From Tilletia caries (lineage: Eukaryota > Basidiomycota > Exobasidiomycetes > Tilletiales > Tilletiaceae), in contig JALUTQ010000037.1 of the NCBI GenBank assembly GCA_032718865.1, forward strand, positions 744,001 to 808,000: a stretch of DNA of 64,000 nucleotides, read 5' to 3'. The translations under genes and the position numbers were made by a program. The notes beneath the pieces are model-generated. The model was not told the DNA's origin. It searched no databases and saw only the letters and a program-made list of their open reading frames with translations. Numbering within the stretch: the stretch's first letter is position 1; each line of letters starts with the position of its first letter. Below are positions 12,901 to 25,093 of the stretch, piece after piece.

Positions 12901-13394
12901 CGTTTTCTGGATGATCGATCGAGCCGTGCTGAATGGCCTCAGATGCGTTTAGGGTAGTCGTGGCTGCAAGGCAAAATGTTTCGAAGAAGGGAATGAGGGG
13001 CCAGGGGAAGGTGCAGATTGAGGACGGGAGAGGGTAAGGATGAAAACGCAATGGACACACGTCGTGTGCGAGACACGACTCCAGAAGCCCGTCAGCTCTA
13101 GTCGACAGCGGGCATCCTCGTCTTGACCGCGCTCTGGACATGTACATTCATTCGCGTGAAATATGAGAAGGAAGGGTCAAAGAGCAACAGCATGTACAGT
13201 AGGAACAAGGGAAAGAAGGGGAATCAAAGAGAACAACTAACCAATCATACATCCATCCCCATCGTCCAGACCACGTCTTGAGAATTATCACCCTGCTTCT
13301 TGAGGCCATTATGTGAAAAGCCCGACAGCCCGCCGAGCACCAGTTTGGTATGCCAAAGATGACCCTCGATCGCCGAGCTTGCTCTTGTCCTCCA

Positions 13395-16300
13395 TCACTT
13401 TCGTTCGCGCACGAAGATGACGAGCCACAGCAGAGAGAGCAGCATGAAGCCACTGCAGAAGTGAAGACGTTGCGAAGGTGAGCATTTGTACTTTTGTTTC
13501 GGATAATCACAGAAAGAAGATGGTCAATGGTTAACGTACCCGAATTGGATACCGAGCGTTGCGATGTCCGGCCACCTGGAATGACGAAATAGCGAAGCAG
13601 ATTAGTTCACTGTTGCGATCCGCACCGTGGCATTTCAAGCTGGAACTTACCAGTAAGCTTGCGCATTCTGCAGCAGAACAGAGGAAGAGAGAAAGAGATA
13701 ATAAAAGTACGTTAATCAAAAAGCGTTGGACAACGGCGAGCCCAGTGGACCTTCAAGGGGCGACACTCACAAAGCCGAACGTGCTGATGATAGACGCAGC
13801 CGGCACCTCGATGTCAACACCGTACTTGTGCTCGCGGAGCGTCAACGTCCTCAGCTCGTTCACAATGAGCGCCTCATACGCCGCATGGAAGAACGACAGA
13901 TGCTGCAACCAGCGAAGCCCAACCGGGATCCGATCCCGGTTGATCAACAGACCCGCAAAGAGGAGACTGAAGAGCATCATCAGCGAGCCCACCAGGTTCG
14001 CCACCCCCGTGTCCTCGATGGCGACCGAGATGAAAAAGACAGCCGAGCTGGAGGCGAGGGAGAAGAGGACGAGGGCGAGGATGAACTTCCAGAACTCGGG
14101 CACGCCGGGGACGAGGCCGATCAAGAAGTAGGTCACGCCTCCGAGCAGGAAGGGCGGAATAATGCGGAGCGGAAGGATGTCGAAGATGGTCTACCGATGC
14201 GGGAAAATTTCAAAGAGTGATCACGCGTCAGACCTATCAAGCCACCGTGCGGGAGAACTTCCCTCGTCACCGTAGTAGAGAGAGAGTAGGAACTCACCTT
14301 GGCAAAGAAGTACGTGACGGGGCTATAGTACCCATTCGCCCGCTCCCTCACAAACAGCGCCCGCTCATTTGCAAACACCCCCAACGAAGTTAACGTCGAG
14401 AACCCAAATAGGGCCAAAATGAAGAAGAACACCCCGAGCCGGTCCTGGAAACCAGCGATGTCGTTCGTAAGGCCGTGGTAGAGGAACCCGCAGAACAGGG
14501 CGAGCACAATGGCCATGGCGTAGTGCGCCAGCATGAGCATCGGGTTCCGGTACAGGTTCTTGAAGGCCCGGCCGGAGAGGATGACGAGCTGGGTCCAGAG
14601 CGAGGCCTTCTTGAATCCGCGGAGTGCACGCGTCTCAATCGGTTCCAGGTTGGGGCCGTCCGACGCGTGCCCCTCGCCGCTCGAGCTCCCGCCTTCCTGC
14701 GCCGCACCTCGCGATTGGTAGGAGACGACCTCCGCCCGCAACGTTTCGAACACCTCGCTGTCCTCGTACTTGCGTATCAGGTCCAGAAGTTCAGACGACA
14801 ACGAAGGTGAACTCGAACCGGACTCGTTCGTCGAATTCTGTCTTGTATGCAACTCCGTATCGCCCGCCTCGGCGTCTGACACGAACACGCTGCTCGCCAC
14901 GCTGACTCTCAAGCCTGATGCAGTAGGAGCATCGTCAGCAGGAGCCGGGGCCAAGCCGGTTTCTTCGTCTTGTCGCGTGTTGGAGCTCGAAGAGGAGGCC
15001 GTCTTGGCGGCTTCGCGGTGTTGGAGCGCGAGTGCAAGCGCGCCGCCTGAGCTTCGGCTCGTGGAGTTGAAGCGTGATCTACTAGCGGAAGGAGGCCCTG
15101 CTTCACCTGCTGCCGCAGCGGCCGTCATATCAATCAGATAGTCGGCCACGTTGAAGCCGTCGGGGCATGGCTTGCCGATCGAGCGTAGGTAAGGTACACA
15201 TTGGTCGAAAGGTCCAGAGTAGATGGCGCGACCTGTAAGCGAATGATGAAGGGTCAGCACGAGTGTGTTTAAATGCTGGAACATGGGACACTCACCCTGG
15301 CTCAGAAGCAAGAGTTGATCAAAAAGGCCGACGATGTTCGAGCGGGGCTGGTGAATCGTGAATACGACCGTCCGGTTGAAGTCGCGCGCAAGCGCACTAA
15401 GACTATCGACAACATTGTACGCATTATACGCGTCCAGTCCGCTCGTCGGCTCGTCCAAAAAGAGAATCGAAGGACTGGTGACGAGCTCACAAGCGATCGA
15501 CACCCGACGCTTCTCTCCTCCACTGATCCCGCGCTTGCCCGATGCCGAATCGCCAATACGCGAGTCCCGCACATGCAGCAAGCCAAGCTCGTCCATCGTC
15601 TCGAGCACGCGGAACTGCTTGGCGGCAAAGCTCATATCGCGCGGAAGGCGAAGCAGAGCCGAGTACAGGATGGTCTCGTACACGGTCAGGGTCGGCATCA
15701 GCGTGTCCTCCTGGTCAACGAAGCCCGAGATATGCTTGAAGGCGGCATCGGGCACTTGTCGGCCGTTGACGAGGACGAGACCGGAGACTTGGCCGCGCTT
15801 GTTGCGACGGGACAGGATGTCGAGGAATGTCGTCTTGCCCGCTCCGCTCGCGCCGACGATGGCCAACAGTTGACCGGGTCTGACTCCGCCTGTGACACCC
15901 CTGAGAACCTGTTTGTTGCGCTTTTTCAAAAAGGTTCCTATGGCCGGCGCGCCGGGCGCGTCATCGGCACCTGCGGCAGGCGCGCCTCCGTTGGCTCCGA
16001 TCTTGTAGCCAATATTGATGAAATGCAGTGCGGCGGGGACGTGATCTTGCATGAGTTTGGCAGCCTCCTCTTCCGGCAACTGCACACGTCCTTTACTCTT
16101 GCCCGCTGCACGCGCTGCGACGCGTTGGAAGAAGCCTTGGGGCACTCCGCTGTCCTCGGCTCGGTACTTGCGACCGAGGGCCCAGAAGAGGACACTGGCG
16201 AGGATGACGACCAGAAGGGCTCCTGCGGCGGAGAAGATGACCCAGAAGATGGGAGCTCGATGAATGAGGTCGTCATCATCACTGGGAGGCTGTGCGTAGC

Positions 16301-17366
16301 CAGGCACCTGGGAGAAGTGCATACACTCTCCGGACGAGCAGGAGAGGGAGATCGAAGGGTCTCCAAAGACGGAACTGATCAGATCGTTCATTGCTGGTTC
16401 TTCGAAGCGGCAGTCTCGAGACGAGGGCAGCTTCTGCGTGTCATTCTTGTTTTCGAGGCTCGATTGAGGTTTCGACTTGCAGGTCATCGTTCCGGGCCCC
16501 TTGATCTCCTCATCGAGGAATTCGTGAATGTCGATACTGCCGTTTTCGCCACAGAGCATGCGGCCGGGTACACACTTGCATTGCACCTTTCCGCACGTGT
16601 ACTTGGTGGTCAGTCCGCCTGAGGACATGGCCAAGCTCTGCTGAGTGTTCTCGTCGCAGTCGGAAAGGGCGCAGTAGAAGGACTCCTGTCCGCCAATCCA
16701 GAATTGGAAATTGCACTCCCGGTCGTCTTTCTCGCAGCTGAAGGTGACCTGCGGCGGCCGTCCCGGGAGCATATCGGTGATCCTGGAGTTGGTAACATCG
16801 CACTGCTGGTAGGACTGGCGCACAGTCTGTCCGCCCGTGAAGCACACACCGTCGTCGCCGAGCACATCACCGCCGAGAGAAAAGCCAGCACAGGCGTCGT
16901 CGCGTTGGCAGACGTTACAGTTGAGACCCGCCCAGCCGTCAGAGCACTCGCACTTGTTCGATTTGTCAGAGCGCGGGTACCGAGCTGAGTTCCCGCGAGT
17001 GGGGTCGCCGCAGAGAGGAGAGCGGCAGTCAGGTCCTCCCCAGCCAGTCGGGCAGGTGCACAGACCATCGTATTCGGAGCACTTGCCGAACTGGGCGCAG
17101 GAGAAGGAAGGCAGCTGGCAGTTGAAGCACGGCGGGCACTTGCCGTCGTCGTCGGGGGGCGGCCGGGCGAGCGCGAACGGGTGGGCGGCCGACTGAGCGT
17201 TTGAAAGTGACGAGGAGGACACGACCGCGACAGCTTGTGCGAGTGTCGACTGCCACACGAGCGATGCGTTGCGGCTGCCACTCTTCTCGTCGGACACAGC
17301 GCCCACAACCGCAGCGGGCGCAGCGACGCCGAGCAAGAGCAGACCCAGCAGCATGACAATCCGCAT
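13395..17366 (-). CDS. ABC transporter of the Adp1 type (ABCG half-transporter with large EGF-like ectodomain), 1,178 aa
   Basis: Six minus-strand exons: 17366-15296, 15232-14298, 14190-13771, 13667-13651 (only 17 nt), 13575-13540 and 13452-13395; total 3,537 nt, all phases consistent. The 63-nt first intron is a multiple of three and contains no stop, so a naive ORF reads through it. Order of parts: signal peptide ([15 protein letters not shown]), Cys-rich EGF-like region near residues 75-170, a membrane segment near 375-395, then the ATPase with GASGAGKTT (Walker A), SGGEKRRVS (signature), [13 protein letters not shown] (Walker B) and HQPR (H-loop), then about six membrane helices ending in FVRERK. 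This matches yeast Adp1 and the fungal ABCG family. Substrate unknown. The start is the only Met giving a signal peptide. Confidence 0.93.
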
Positions 17367-17484
17367 CCTTGGTTATCTTGCGAGCGATGTGGTCCGTGGT
17401 GAAGTGGACCCCTTGGCACACAGACTGCGTAATCGTGCGTCCCGGAAAACAGCTCAAAAAAAAAAAATTGGTCTGCAAAAAGTT

Positions 17485-17591
17485 TGGTACCTGTGGGATT
17501 CGAACCCACGCGTGAAATATCAGGGTTCACTGCACGAATCGTGCAAGCTAATACTTGAATCTGACCCCTTCGACCGCTCGGGCAAAGTACC
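17485..17591 (-). tRNA. tRNA-Leu (anticodon CAA) with an intron
   Basis: The minus strand folds as a tRNA. The acceptor arm is 17591-17585 paired with 17492-17486 (GGTACTT/AGGTACC). The D-arm has the A-box GCCCGAGCGGTC, the T-arm is GTGGG-TTCGAAT-CCCAC (B-box), and the discriminator is A. The anticodon loop TTCAAGT holds CAA, followed by a roughly 29-nt intron containing CTTG, which can pair with CAAG, and a 6-bp hairpin TGCACG/CGTGCA. The yeast tRNA-Leu(CAA) has the same intron position and anticodon-intron pairing. One mismatch is seen at the loop-proximal pair of the anticodon stem. T-runs downstream (complement of 17477-17481 and 17455-17466) fit Pol III termination. It sits 119 nt upstream of the ABC transporter start codon, same strand. 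Confidence 0.8.
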
Positions 17592-18863
17592 CATTTTTTT
17601 TGTCTAACAATTTCCGGATTGACAAATATATCGCACCTGCAAAGTGATGTTGAATATAAGCCGCAGGAGAAGGGTCGGGCTGAGTTCCCGCCACAGCTTA
17701 TGGAGGCGATATTGGGTCTTTCGATCAGCGTAGCAGCCCGGTCTCGCGGTCTTCCTCATCAGTAACATTCGACTTCCTGTGGATAGTTCTCATCTGGTAA
17801 ATGGTAATTCGTAAGACCGCAATATTGCTGTGAGAATTTCACTGCGTAGCAACAACTGTATACTGTAGTCTGCATGCAACTTCCGCTCCACAGTCCATAC
17901 TCCATCCCGCGCAGTAATCACAACGTGTGACCGCCGGCGTGCCCGGCGACGCCGCAAGGCGGTCACATGACAAGTGCTGAGGTTTCCGGCAGAGCTGGAA
18001 GCGGAGTTACCAAAGTCACACACGATCACCCTTCATTCTGCCAGATGCGATCCTGCTGCTGATACTCACGTCAACATCGAGCAAGCCCATCTGCACACTG
18101 TGAGCAAGCAGATATCAAGGCCCAACAGTTCCTATCACACGCTGACCTCTTCTCTGTCTCTGCGCTCGCTGACTATCGCATCTATACTGTTTCCCCTCTT
18201 CCTCCCTGCTGACTCTTTCCCCATCCTCTACTGTTGTCCCAACCTTCCAACAGGCACATCCCCTCCTTCTACCGCGCATCAAGAGCCAACGCGCAGCCTT
18301 CGGTGACTCCTGGCAGTCTTGCTGGTTGTGCTTGCGGGGTTCTCGTGCGCGTGTCCTGTCGTCACGTAGCTGTGAAGTGTGAGTACCGCATAGTCATTCT
18401 AGTCTTCTCTCCAAGCGGCAAGCGTCATCTTTCTGACTTCCTAATTCCCAACCGTGCACAGTTCATCAGAAGACGACATCCGCGCCTCCTCAGTCCTCGT
18501 ATACGGTATATGTGAGTGCGGAGTGTCCTTTTTATCATCAACACTTGCGCGACTATTTCACAATGATGCCTAAGCCTAACCCCCCCAGTGTTTTTCGCAT
18601 TTTTCAGAACACTGCTCAATTCAAATCGGTATTTCTGCCTTGTTCGACGTGTGTACTGGCTGTGCCTGGATTTATAAGTCTGAGATTCACAGCAAAGCGA
18701 TTAAGGTGAGCTGAGCCCAGATGGGATTCTTCACAATCACCAGTTGGCGATTGGCTCTAGACTCTAGTCTCCTACACATTCTGCTTTTATGCTCGATGTA
18801 GGACGCTGAAAGCTGACGCATTTACATGACTTTTTTCCTTTTCTCTTCGATCAGCATTCAGCT
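17592..18863. other. Intergenic, no gene seen
   Basis: No convincing coding region or RNA on either strand. A TC-rich stretch lies at about 18145-18240. ORFs present are short and compositionally random. Confidence 0.5.
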
Positions 18864-21850
18864 ATGGCAACGAAACTCTCAGACGATAAGACCCGGCGTA
18901 TTGACGCTGTGCTGGATGCCATGTCCGACAATGAACTACAACTTCAAAACTTCCTAACTGAGATGCTGTTGAGCAGGTCTGACGCGGCAAATAGAAGGGT
19001 CGGTCTTTGGATCACTGGCGCAGCAGGTTCTGCTATCTCTACATACGGACCAGCTGAGCTCGTTCGGTCACTCATTCAGCACGTCAAGGAAAGAGCCGTT
19101 CCCGCCGCCCAAGCCCAATTCAACGATGCCATCATGACTTATGCAGCCCAAGTCATGCTGAACGAGCTACGCAACTGCCGGCGCGACTCTTTTTTGCACA
19201 CTCCCTCGGCCACGTTAGACTCGGTTGCTTCAGGACAAGGTCAATGGGTTGCCCTCCTCGACCATTATCAGGAGCGATATCCGACAACCTCAACCTTCCT
19301 TCGCCATCTCATTCCGACCTCTCCCACCAACCATACAACAACATTGAACGGACACGTGGATGGGAGCGGTACAGCTTCTGATGGAGACCCGGGGGAGAGT
19401 GAGGACGAACACAATGAGGGGGAAGCGCAGGCAGATGGAGAAGGATTAGAGGAGGAGGAGGAGGAGGAGAACGATGAAGAGGAAGGAGAAGGGTTGGACC
19501 AGGATGAAGATGCGATGGATGTGGACGATTCTGATCATTCAGATCTCAGGCCGATGAGCAAGGCCGAAAGGGTATGAGTATAGATGTGCAACGTGACCCT
19601 GTGACCTGTCAAGTGAGCGCTGAGCTGACATCTTTTCTATGCCTTTCAGACGATGACGGTAGTCATCTCTGCTCTACTATTCTCGCAGAGTCGACAATGC
19701 AATCGATTCCAATGCCTCAACGCTGTCTTCTGCGAGCTTTCGAACACATCGTCGCTGATTTTTCAACTTCCTCAATCGCCTCGGAATCACAGCGTCTCAG
19801 CGTTATGCCTATCGAGCTGTGACGTCGATGTCGACACGTATGGTGGAACAAGCTGCTTCCTCGGCTCGTAAGCACGATCGGATACCAATCTTTGTGCTGG
19901 ACAACATCAACATATACGTTCGCCCCGCTGAGCAACGGATACAGCAGAGTCCTACCATGCATTCATTCACGATGCGTACAATGTTGGAGCTGGGACCTGA
20001 GTTCAAACCCGCAGACCTGACGATCGAAGACTGCGAAGCGCTCAGATTGGCGGACAAAACAGCACTCCAAGTGAAGGATCTCGAACCGGACGAGTCTTTT
20101 TCTACACGATGCAGCACTCATCCACATCAGTGAGGTCCTCTTTCGTCACATGAAGCTCTCTCGCCGACGCCGAAAGCAGATCTTGTCCGAGGTCCACCGA
20201 ATGCGTCGAAATCACGATATTGACGTTCTCACCACTACTCAGACTGAAATCCACCCTCTCAAACTCGTACAGGAGGACGAAGGCAACTTGTCGGGAATGC
20301 AGCAAGTGCTGCATCAGACGATGAGAGATGTGGGATGGAATGTGGGCGACAAGGCTCTTCCAGTGGTGGGAGACCTGCTTACGGTCAACAACATCCTCAG
20401 CGTTGTCGCGGTGTCCGAAGACGAGCCCGAACCCATCAATCAACTCAAGTTCCTGGCTCCTTGGGCCGCGCCATGGCACATGCTGCTAGCATGGACCAGG
20501 CTGCTCTTTCGTCAGAACTATCTCACTGGCAAGGCAGGGTCAGATCTCTCGCTGGATCGAGTGCGAGAGATGCTGAATCGCGGAAAGACGGGATTGAACG
20601 AGAAGGAGCCTCAGTTCAACGAGGGTTGGGCCCTGCTACGACATACTTTCGAAGGAAGACTTCTTGCGGCCATGAAGTGAGTAGCTTTGTCCTGTCGCTG
20701 CGTCTTTATCCGGTCAGCATGCTCATGAAGCTCTTCAATCTTCAGCACCGTTATGGGAGAGGAATGGAATATAGCAGAATGGACACCTCCGAAGCGCGAC
20801 TTCTTTGCAGCCTGTCGCCGCCTGTATCGTGATCATATCTCTCCGGAAGCGGTGGTCACTGCTCAACAGAACAAGGACCAAGTGAAGGCGGCGGCAGGTC
20901 TGTTCTTGCGGGATTCTCTCATTGGGATAGAATACGAGGACGCAACGAAGAAAGGAGACATCGGTCGCATGGCGCAAACGGAGAGATACATGCTTCTCGG
21001 CTTCATCGCCACTGGACAACATAACTACAAGAACAATCTGCTCAGTCGCGCCCTTGCGGCCAAGGTCCTTCCATCCCGGGCCGTGCGAGTCTTGTACGGG
21101 GCGTCGTTGGTGAACAGGCATGGAAGAGCGGGAGATTGGGAGGCAGCCGATCATCTACAGGAGACGTTTGTGAAAGAGGTAAAGGTGAGCACATCGCACC
21201 GCGTCTTGAATCAGATGGCGCCAGGCGATGTGCAAGAACTGACTTCACTTGTACATGAGCAGGCTACAGCGTGGACGCAGAGTGGTTCCGATCTTGGACA
21301 ACGCCTGGAAGACCGAATCTCGGCACTGCCGCACGTCTCTCAAGCAACCAAGATCACGGCGAGTGCCCAGCTTGGGCTTCAATTTCATATCCGTCAACGC
21401 ACAGCGAAAGATGCGTCAAGAGACATCACCTTGATACAATCCACGTCAACAGGCAAACGGCTGTTCACTGTGACTCCGCATCGTGGTCTGGAGGGTGCTG
21501 TGCAAAGGAAGAAGGGTCGCAAAAAAGATGGTAAAGCTGTTGCAGCCGCATGGAAAGACTTTCAAACACTTCACAGCAAGATTCATGTCGACGATATCAT
21601 CTCACAAGGATGGTCCAAACTTCGCAACGGCAGCTTGCGCAAGTTCCAACGCTCAGGAGATGCACTTTCGATTCGGGAGGCAATGCTGAAGACAGTGGTG
21701 CGACAATCGGACGAGGAGGAAAGCAGCGAGTCCGGCGACGAAGGAGCAGGCGATGGTGTGGATGACGAGCAATGGGACGAAGCGGATAGGGGACTGCGAG
21801 CGCGACTCGCTGCAGAGAGGAGCGATGGTGGACTTCTGAACGAGATGTAA
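18864..21850 (+). pseudogene. DUF6589-family protein gene, degenerate
   Basis: Exon 1 runs 18864-19571 (acidic tail Glu/Asp-rich near residues 190-230) to a GTATGA donor, and the next exon starts about 19651. One frameshift near 19770 separates NRFQCLNAVF from LNRLGITASQRYAYRAV. A second, at the T-run near 20097, separates KDLEPDES from FLHDAALIHISEV. Introns follow at about 20678-20745 and 21184-21260. The part FIATGQHNYKNNLL and LVNRHGRAGDWEAADHLQE matches my recollection of DUF6589, a domain abundant in basidiomycete genomes and thought to be transposon-linked; its molecular role is unknown to me. The C-terminus is acidic. It ends 298 nt from the stop of the convergent RecQ gene. Identification is from recalled motif spacing, without a search. 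Confidence 0.65.
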
Positions 21851-22147
21851 TCCGGGCAAAGAGGAGTGAATTCATGCGATGTTCAGAGTGTTGACTGTTG
21901 CGTGCGGAAAACCAAACTCACCATCAAGCTTGATGTGTTTTCTTCTCACGCCAGTCACCACCATTGGTGAGATCCTTTGCAAAGTCTTGAGCAGTGGACT
22001 GACGTGCCCAAGTAAAGCAAGCATCGGAGAGAGATTGCAAAAGGAAAGCGGGCAAGATGTCCGCTTCGGTACCCAGGAGCTGCCGAAGCGGCTCCACGTC
22101 GAATCGATGATAGGTTGCTCCTAGTTTCGCTATGCGCCCTGCCATCG

Positions 22148-24637
22148 CTACGATGCGAACCACACTGAGATCAGAGAGAACGCTTTCGGGAGAGGGAAGA
22201 AACCCTCCATGCGTTCTTCGCTGCTGAAATAGTTGGTGCCGCCAGTCCAGGAGATGCTGCCCAAGGCTGGTGGGCGTGGAAAACGATAGGCTCTAATTGA
22301 GCGGGAAGATTCGGCGGCTTCGGGTATTTCGCGTATGTCGAACACCCTCAATGGCGAGTCGGGCACGCAAACGTCGCAGCATGACGTGGCTGCACATTCG
22401 CGTCGCTCGCTCGATGGCTCGATCCAGAGACATGCTTGCATGCGGCTGTGAGACGGAGAGGAATCCGACATGAACGGTAATTGCGGTGAGACTGTGTTGT
22501 GCGGTGAAGCAAGAAAGAAGAAGGAAGACTCGATCAGCTGAGAATGCATCCACTCGAAATCCATCCTCATCGACTCCATCACCACTGCTCGTCGACAGCA
22601 GCCACCCTGAACAAAACGCAATAGCGCGGGCTCGACTTTGGCTCGCCGAGCAGCTTTGGCCGAGGATGGTTCGTCTCCGCCAGTGCCTCTGGCGGCAGAA
22701 TGGCTGGTACTAGCGTGTTGAGAAGCGGAGTTGGTGGTGGTGGTGAGGTTGTTCCGGATGTTGTTTGATTCGAAAGCCCACGACTCAGCCAACAAAACAG
22801 CGACCCCTGTTTTGCTCAGCTGCCGCATGGCACGTCCCGCATGTTGAAAAAACTCGGTCAACGTTCGAGAGAGTCGAAACTGGATGATGAGATCCACATC
22901 GGCCACATCGAGTCCCATTCCTCCAGCTTCGGTCGCCACCAGAATCCGAAGACCGCTCGTTTTGTAGAAGCGCTGCAGCACGTCGGTTTTCAGCGCATTG
23001 GTGCCCAGAGACGTGAACGAGCAGACGGTGGAGGCTAGGCAGGGATCCAGAAAACCCTTAATGGCCTCTGCTGCCTTGTATGCCTCGTGCTTGGTCCGGA
23101 CATAGATGATTGTCTTGGGTATGTGTTCGGGCTGTTTTGCAAGGGGGGAGAAGAAGGAAGCGAGATCACGAAACGAGGTATTGCTGTAGGACATGGCGCG
23201 CACCTCGAGCCTGATGTTGGGACGATCTGTTCCTGCATCACAGGCAAAGAAGCTTTGTCTGCCAAAGTCCAATACTCTCCAGGCGGTCTTGAGGGTGCTG
23301 GAAGGAAGCGTGGCGGTACAGGCAAGCACAGGAACACGGGCTCCAACGAGGTGCCGGAGCACACGGATCTTGCCAAAGTCGGGTCGAAAGGCTTCTTTTG
23401 TGCGGAGACTTTCTTGCGTGCCCCATTCGTCGACGACGTGGGCTTCGTCAATGAAAATTCCGCCAACCTTGGCCCGAAAGCTCTTCTGCGAGAGGGCGTG
23501 AGACACGGGAGAGTTGGAAATCAGAGTCTCTGGAGAGGCAAAGATCAGATTGAACGCGCCACGCTTCAATTCTGCCAGCAGTTGCGCGCGACGGCTCTGC
23601 CTCCGTTCTTCTTCCGTAAGGCTGCTGCTCGTCGCACTGCAGGCAAAGATGAAGAGAGTCCTGATTAGCACAAAGTCACAAGTCACAACAGATCAAGATG
23701 TACATGTACTCTTCCGAGTGTCGACAGCGACTCATTCATTGACCATTCTGTTCCTGTCTCCAACCCAAGTTCCCAACCGTCTCTGAATCCTTCTCTGCGA
23801 CCTGCGTCGAGAATCGGGGTTCCGCACCCTGAACCTAGAGCGCATTCAATTCCACCCATCCCAATGAACAGATCTCTGAGCCGGAAGTCCAGGTGTCAAA
23901 GACTCGGCGGCCAGGCTCCGTTGTACCCATTAAGCCCACAACACGCACACTCTGACCTCTGTACGCAAGACTGAGAACGTACCTTTGACTCTGGAGATCA
24001 GGTATAACCTCTCTTCTTCCGCTCAGGGTCTCTGCGTCCAGATTGATGGCCTTGATCGTTGTACCCTTGAACTTCGACGCCTGTGTGAATCACGATGGAG
24101 ATATGGACAATGAAGACCCAATAAGGAATATCACAAGTCACAACACGGTCAGAATTTGGAACTCAGAGATATGGAAACAACAGAATAATGGGCCAGTGTA
24201 CATGAAAGTGGGACTCACTTGTTCCTCCTGAAGAGATCGCAGCGGAGAAACGACTATGAAGGTCATGTCAGGGCGAAGCCGGGCGGCAAGCTCCATCAAC
24301 ATTGACTTTCCAGACCCTGTCGCAGACATGACTATGCCATCGTGCCCAAGAAGCATTCGACGCACAGGTTCAACTTGAAAGTGAGCAAGTTGAAAAGCTG
24401 CGTCATTTCGTGCCGCCCGAATCACCGCCTGGGCTCGACGCATGAACTCCTTCTGGGACTCGACCGAGTGTTCTCCGTCCTGCAACGACGCGCCGCATCA
24501 GTTGACTGCTCCGATGTTGAGGGCTGTTGCGGCTCTGCAGGACTGGAATCTCGAGCTGCTTTGCGCTTTGACGAACGCTGAGACCGAGTTTGAGGACGTA
24601 CGTTGTTGCTGACATTAGCGAGCGGCGTGCGAGGCAT
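22148..24637 (-). CDS. RecQ-type DEAH-box DNA helicase, transposon-associated
   Basis: Minus-strand exons: about 24637-24219, 24080-23983 and 23636-22148. Exons 2 and 3 join in phase. Helicase motifs: VMSATGSGKS (Walker A), SPLRSLQEEQ (Ia), FASPETL, FIDEAHVVDEWG (DEAH), ACTATL (III), TIIYVRTK (IV), LVATEAGGMGLDVADVDLII (V) and QHAGRAMR (VI). A Cys cluster (GGCCRR ... CCDVC) at the usual RecQ zinc-binding position follows, interrupted by low-complexity sequence. The start is uncertain: Met at 24637 is in another frame from 24485 on, so either there is a frameshift near 24490 or translation starts at an internal Met (about 24443). The core looks intact. Similar RecQ genes occur in fungal subtelomeres and mobile elements; the neighbouring DUF6589 gene favours a mobile-element origin here. 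Confidence 0.8.
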
Positions 24638-24785
24638 ATTGGTAACTTGGTACTGTCATGGTATGATGGTTCTGGCTCACTGGCAACTGGCAAGGTTCAA
24701 ACAATGCGTGACAAACGGCAGACGCGTATCAATCTCAAGAACAGATGCGTTTATTGCGCAGTGGTGCTGAATCCAATCAGAGTGG

Positions 24786-24821
24786 TTGTGAGTCGTGACG
24801 CGTGACTCGTGAGTCGTGACA
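24786..24821. repeat. Short imperfect repeat of GTGAGTCGTGAC units
   Basis: GTGAGTCGTGAC occurs twice, separated by GCGTGACTC. It lies in the gene-free stretch 24640-25060, upstream of the unknown gene at 25094. Confidence 0.6.
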
Positions 24822-25063
24822 GAATCTCAGCGGCTCAGTGCTCAATCTTGAAAAAACGAAGTTGCAAGTCACCCTCCCGCACGGTCCCAACGATAGCTAG
24901 GATTCTCAAACTCCGCAAGAAGATACTGATACACGCGAGCTCAAAATATTGTTACAGAGTCAAGAGATCTTCATAAGCTGCATCTCGAGCTGGGAGCTGT
25001 GGAAAGGAGGGCATTTGGCCGTTTTGGTCAGCCAGCTCTGCCAGTTTTTGGAAACTCGTCCGC

Positions 25064-25091
25064 GTGACCCCCCCGACAAGCGGGGGGTCAC
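25064..25091 (+). other. Perfect 10-bp GC-rich hairpin
   Basis: GTGACCCCCC and GGGGGGTCAC flank an 8-nt loop. It sits at or just before the readable start of the unknown gene at 25094. Function unknown; it could be a remnant of a transposon end. Confidence 0.7.
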
Positions 25092-25093
25092 GG

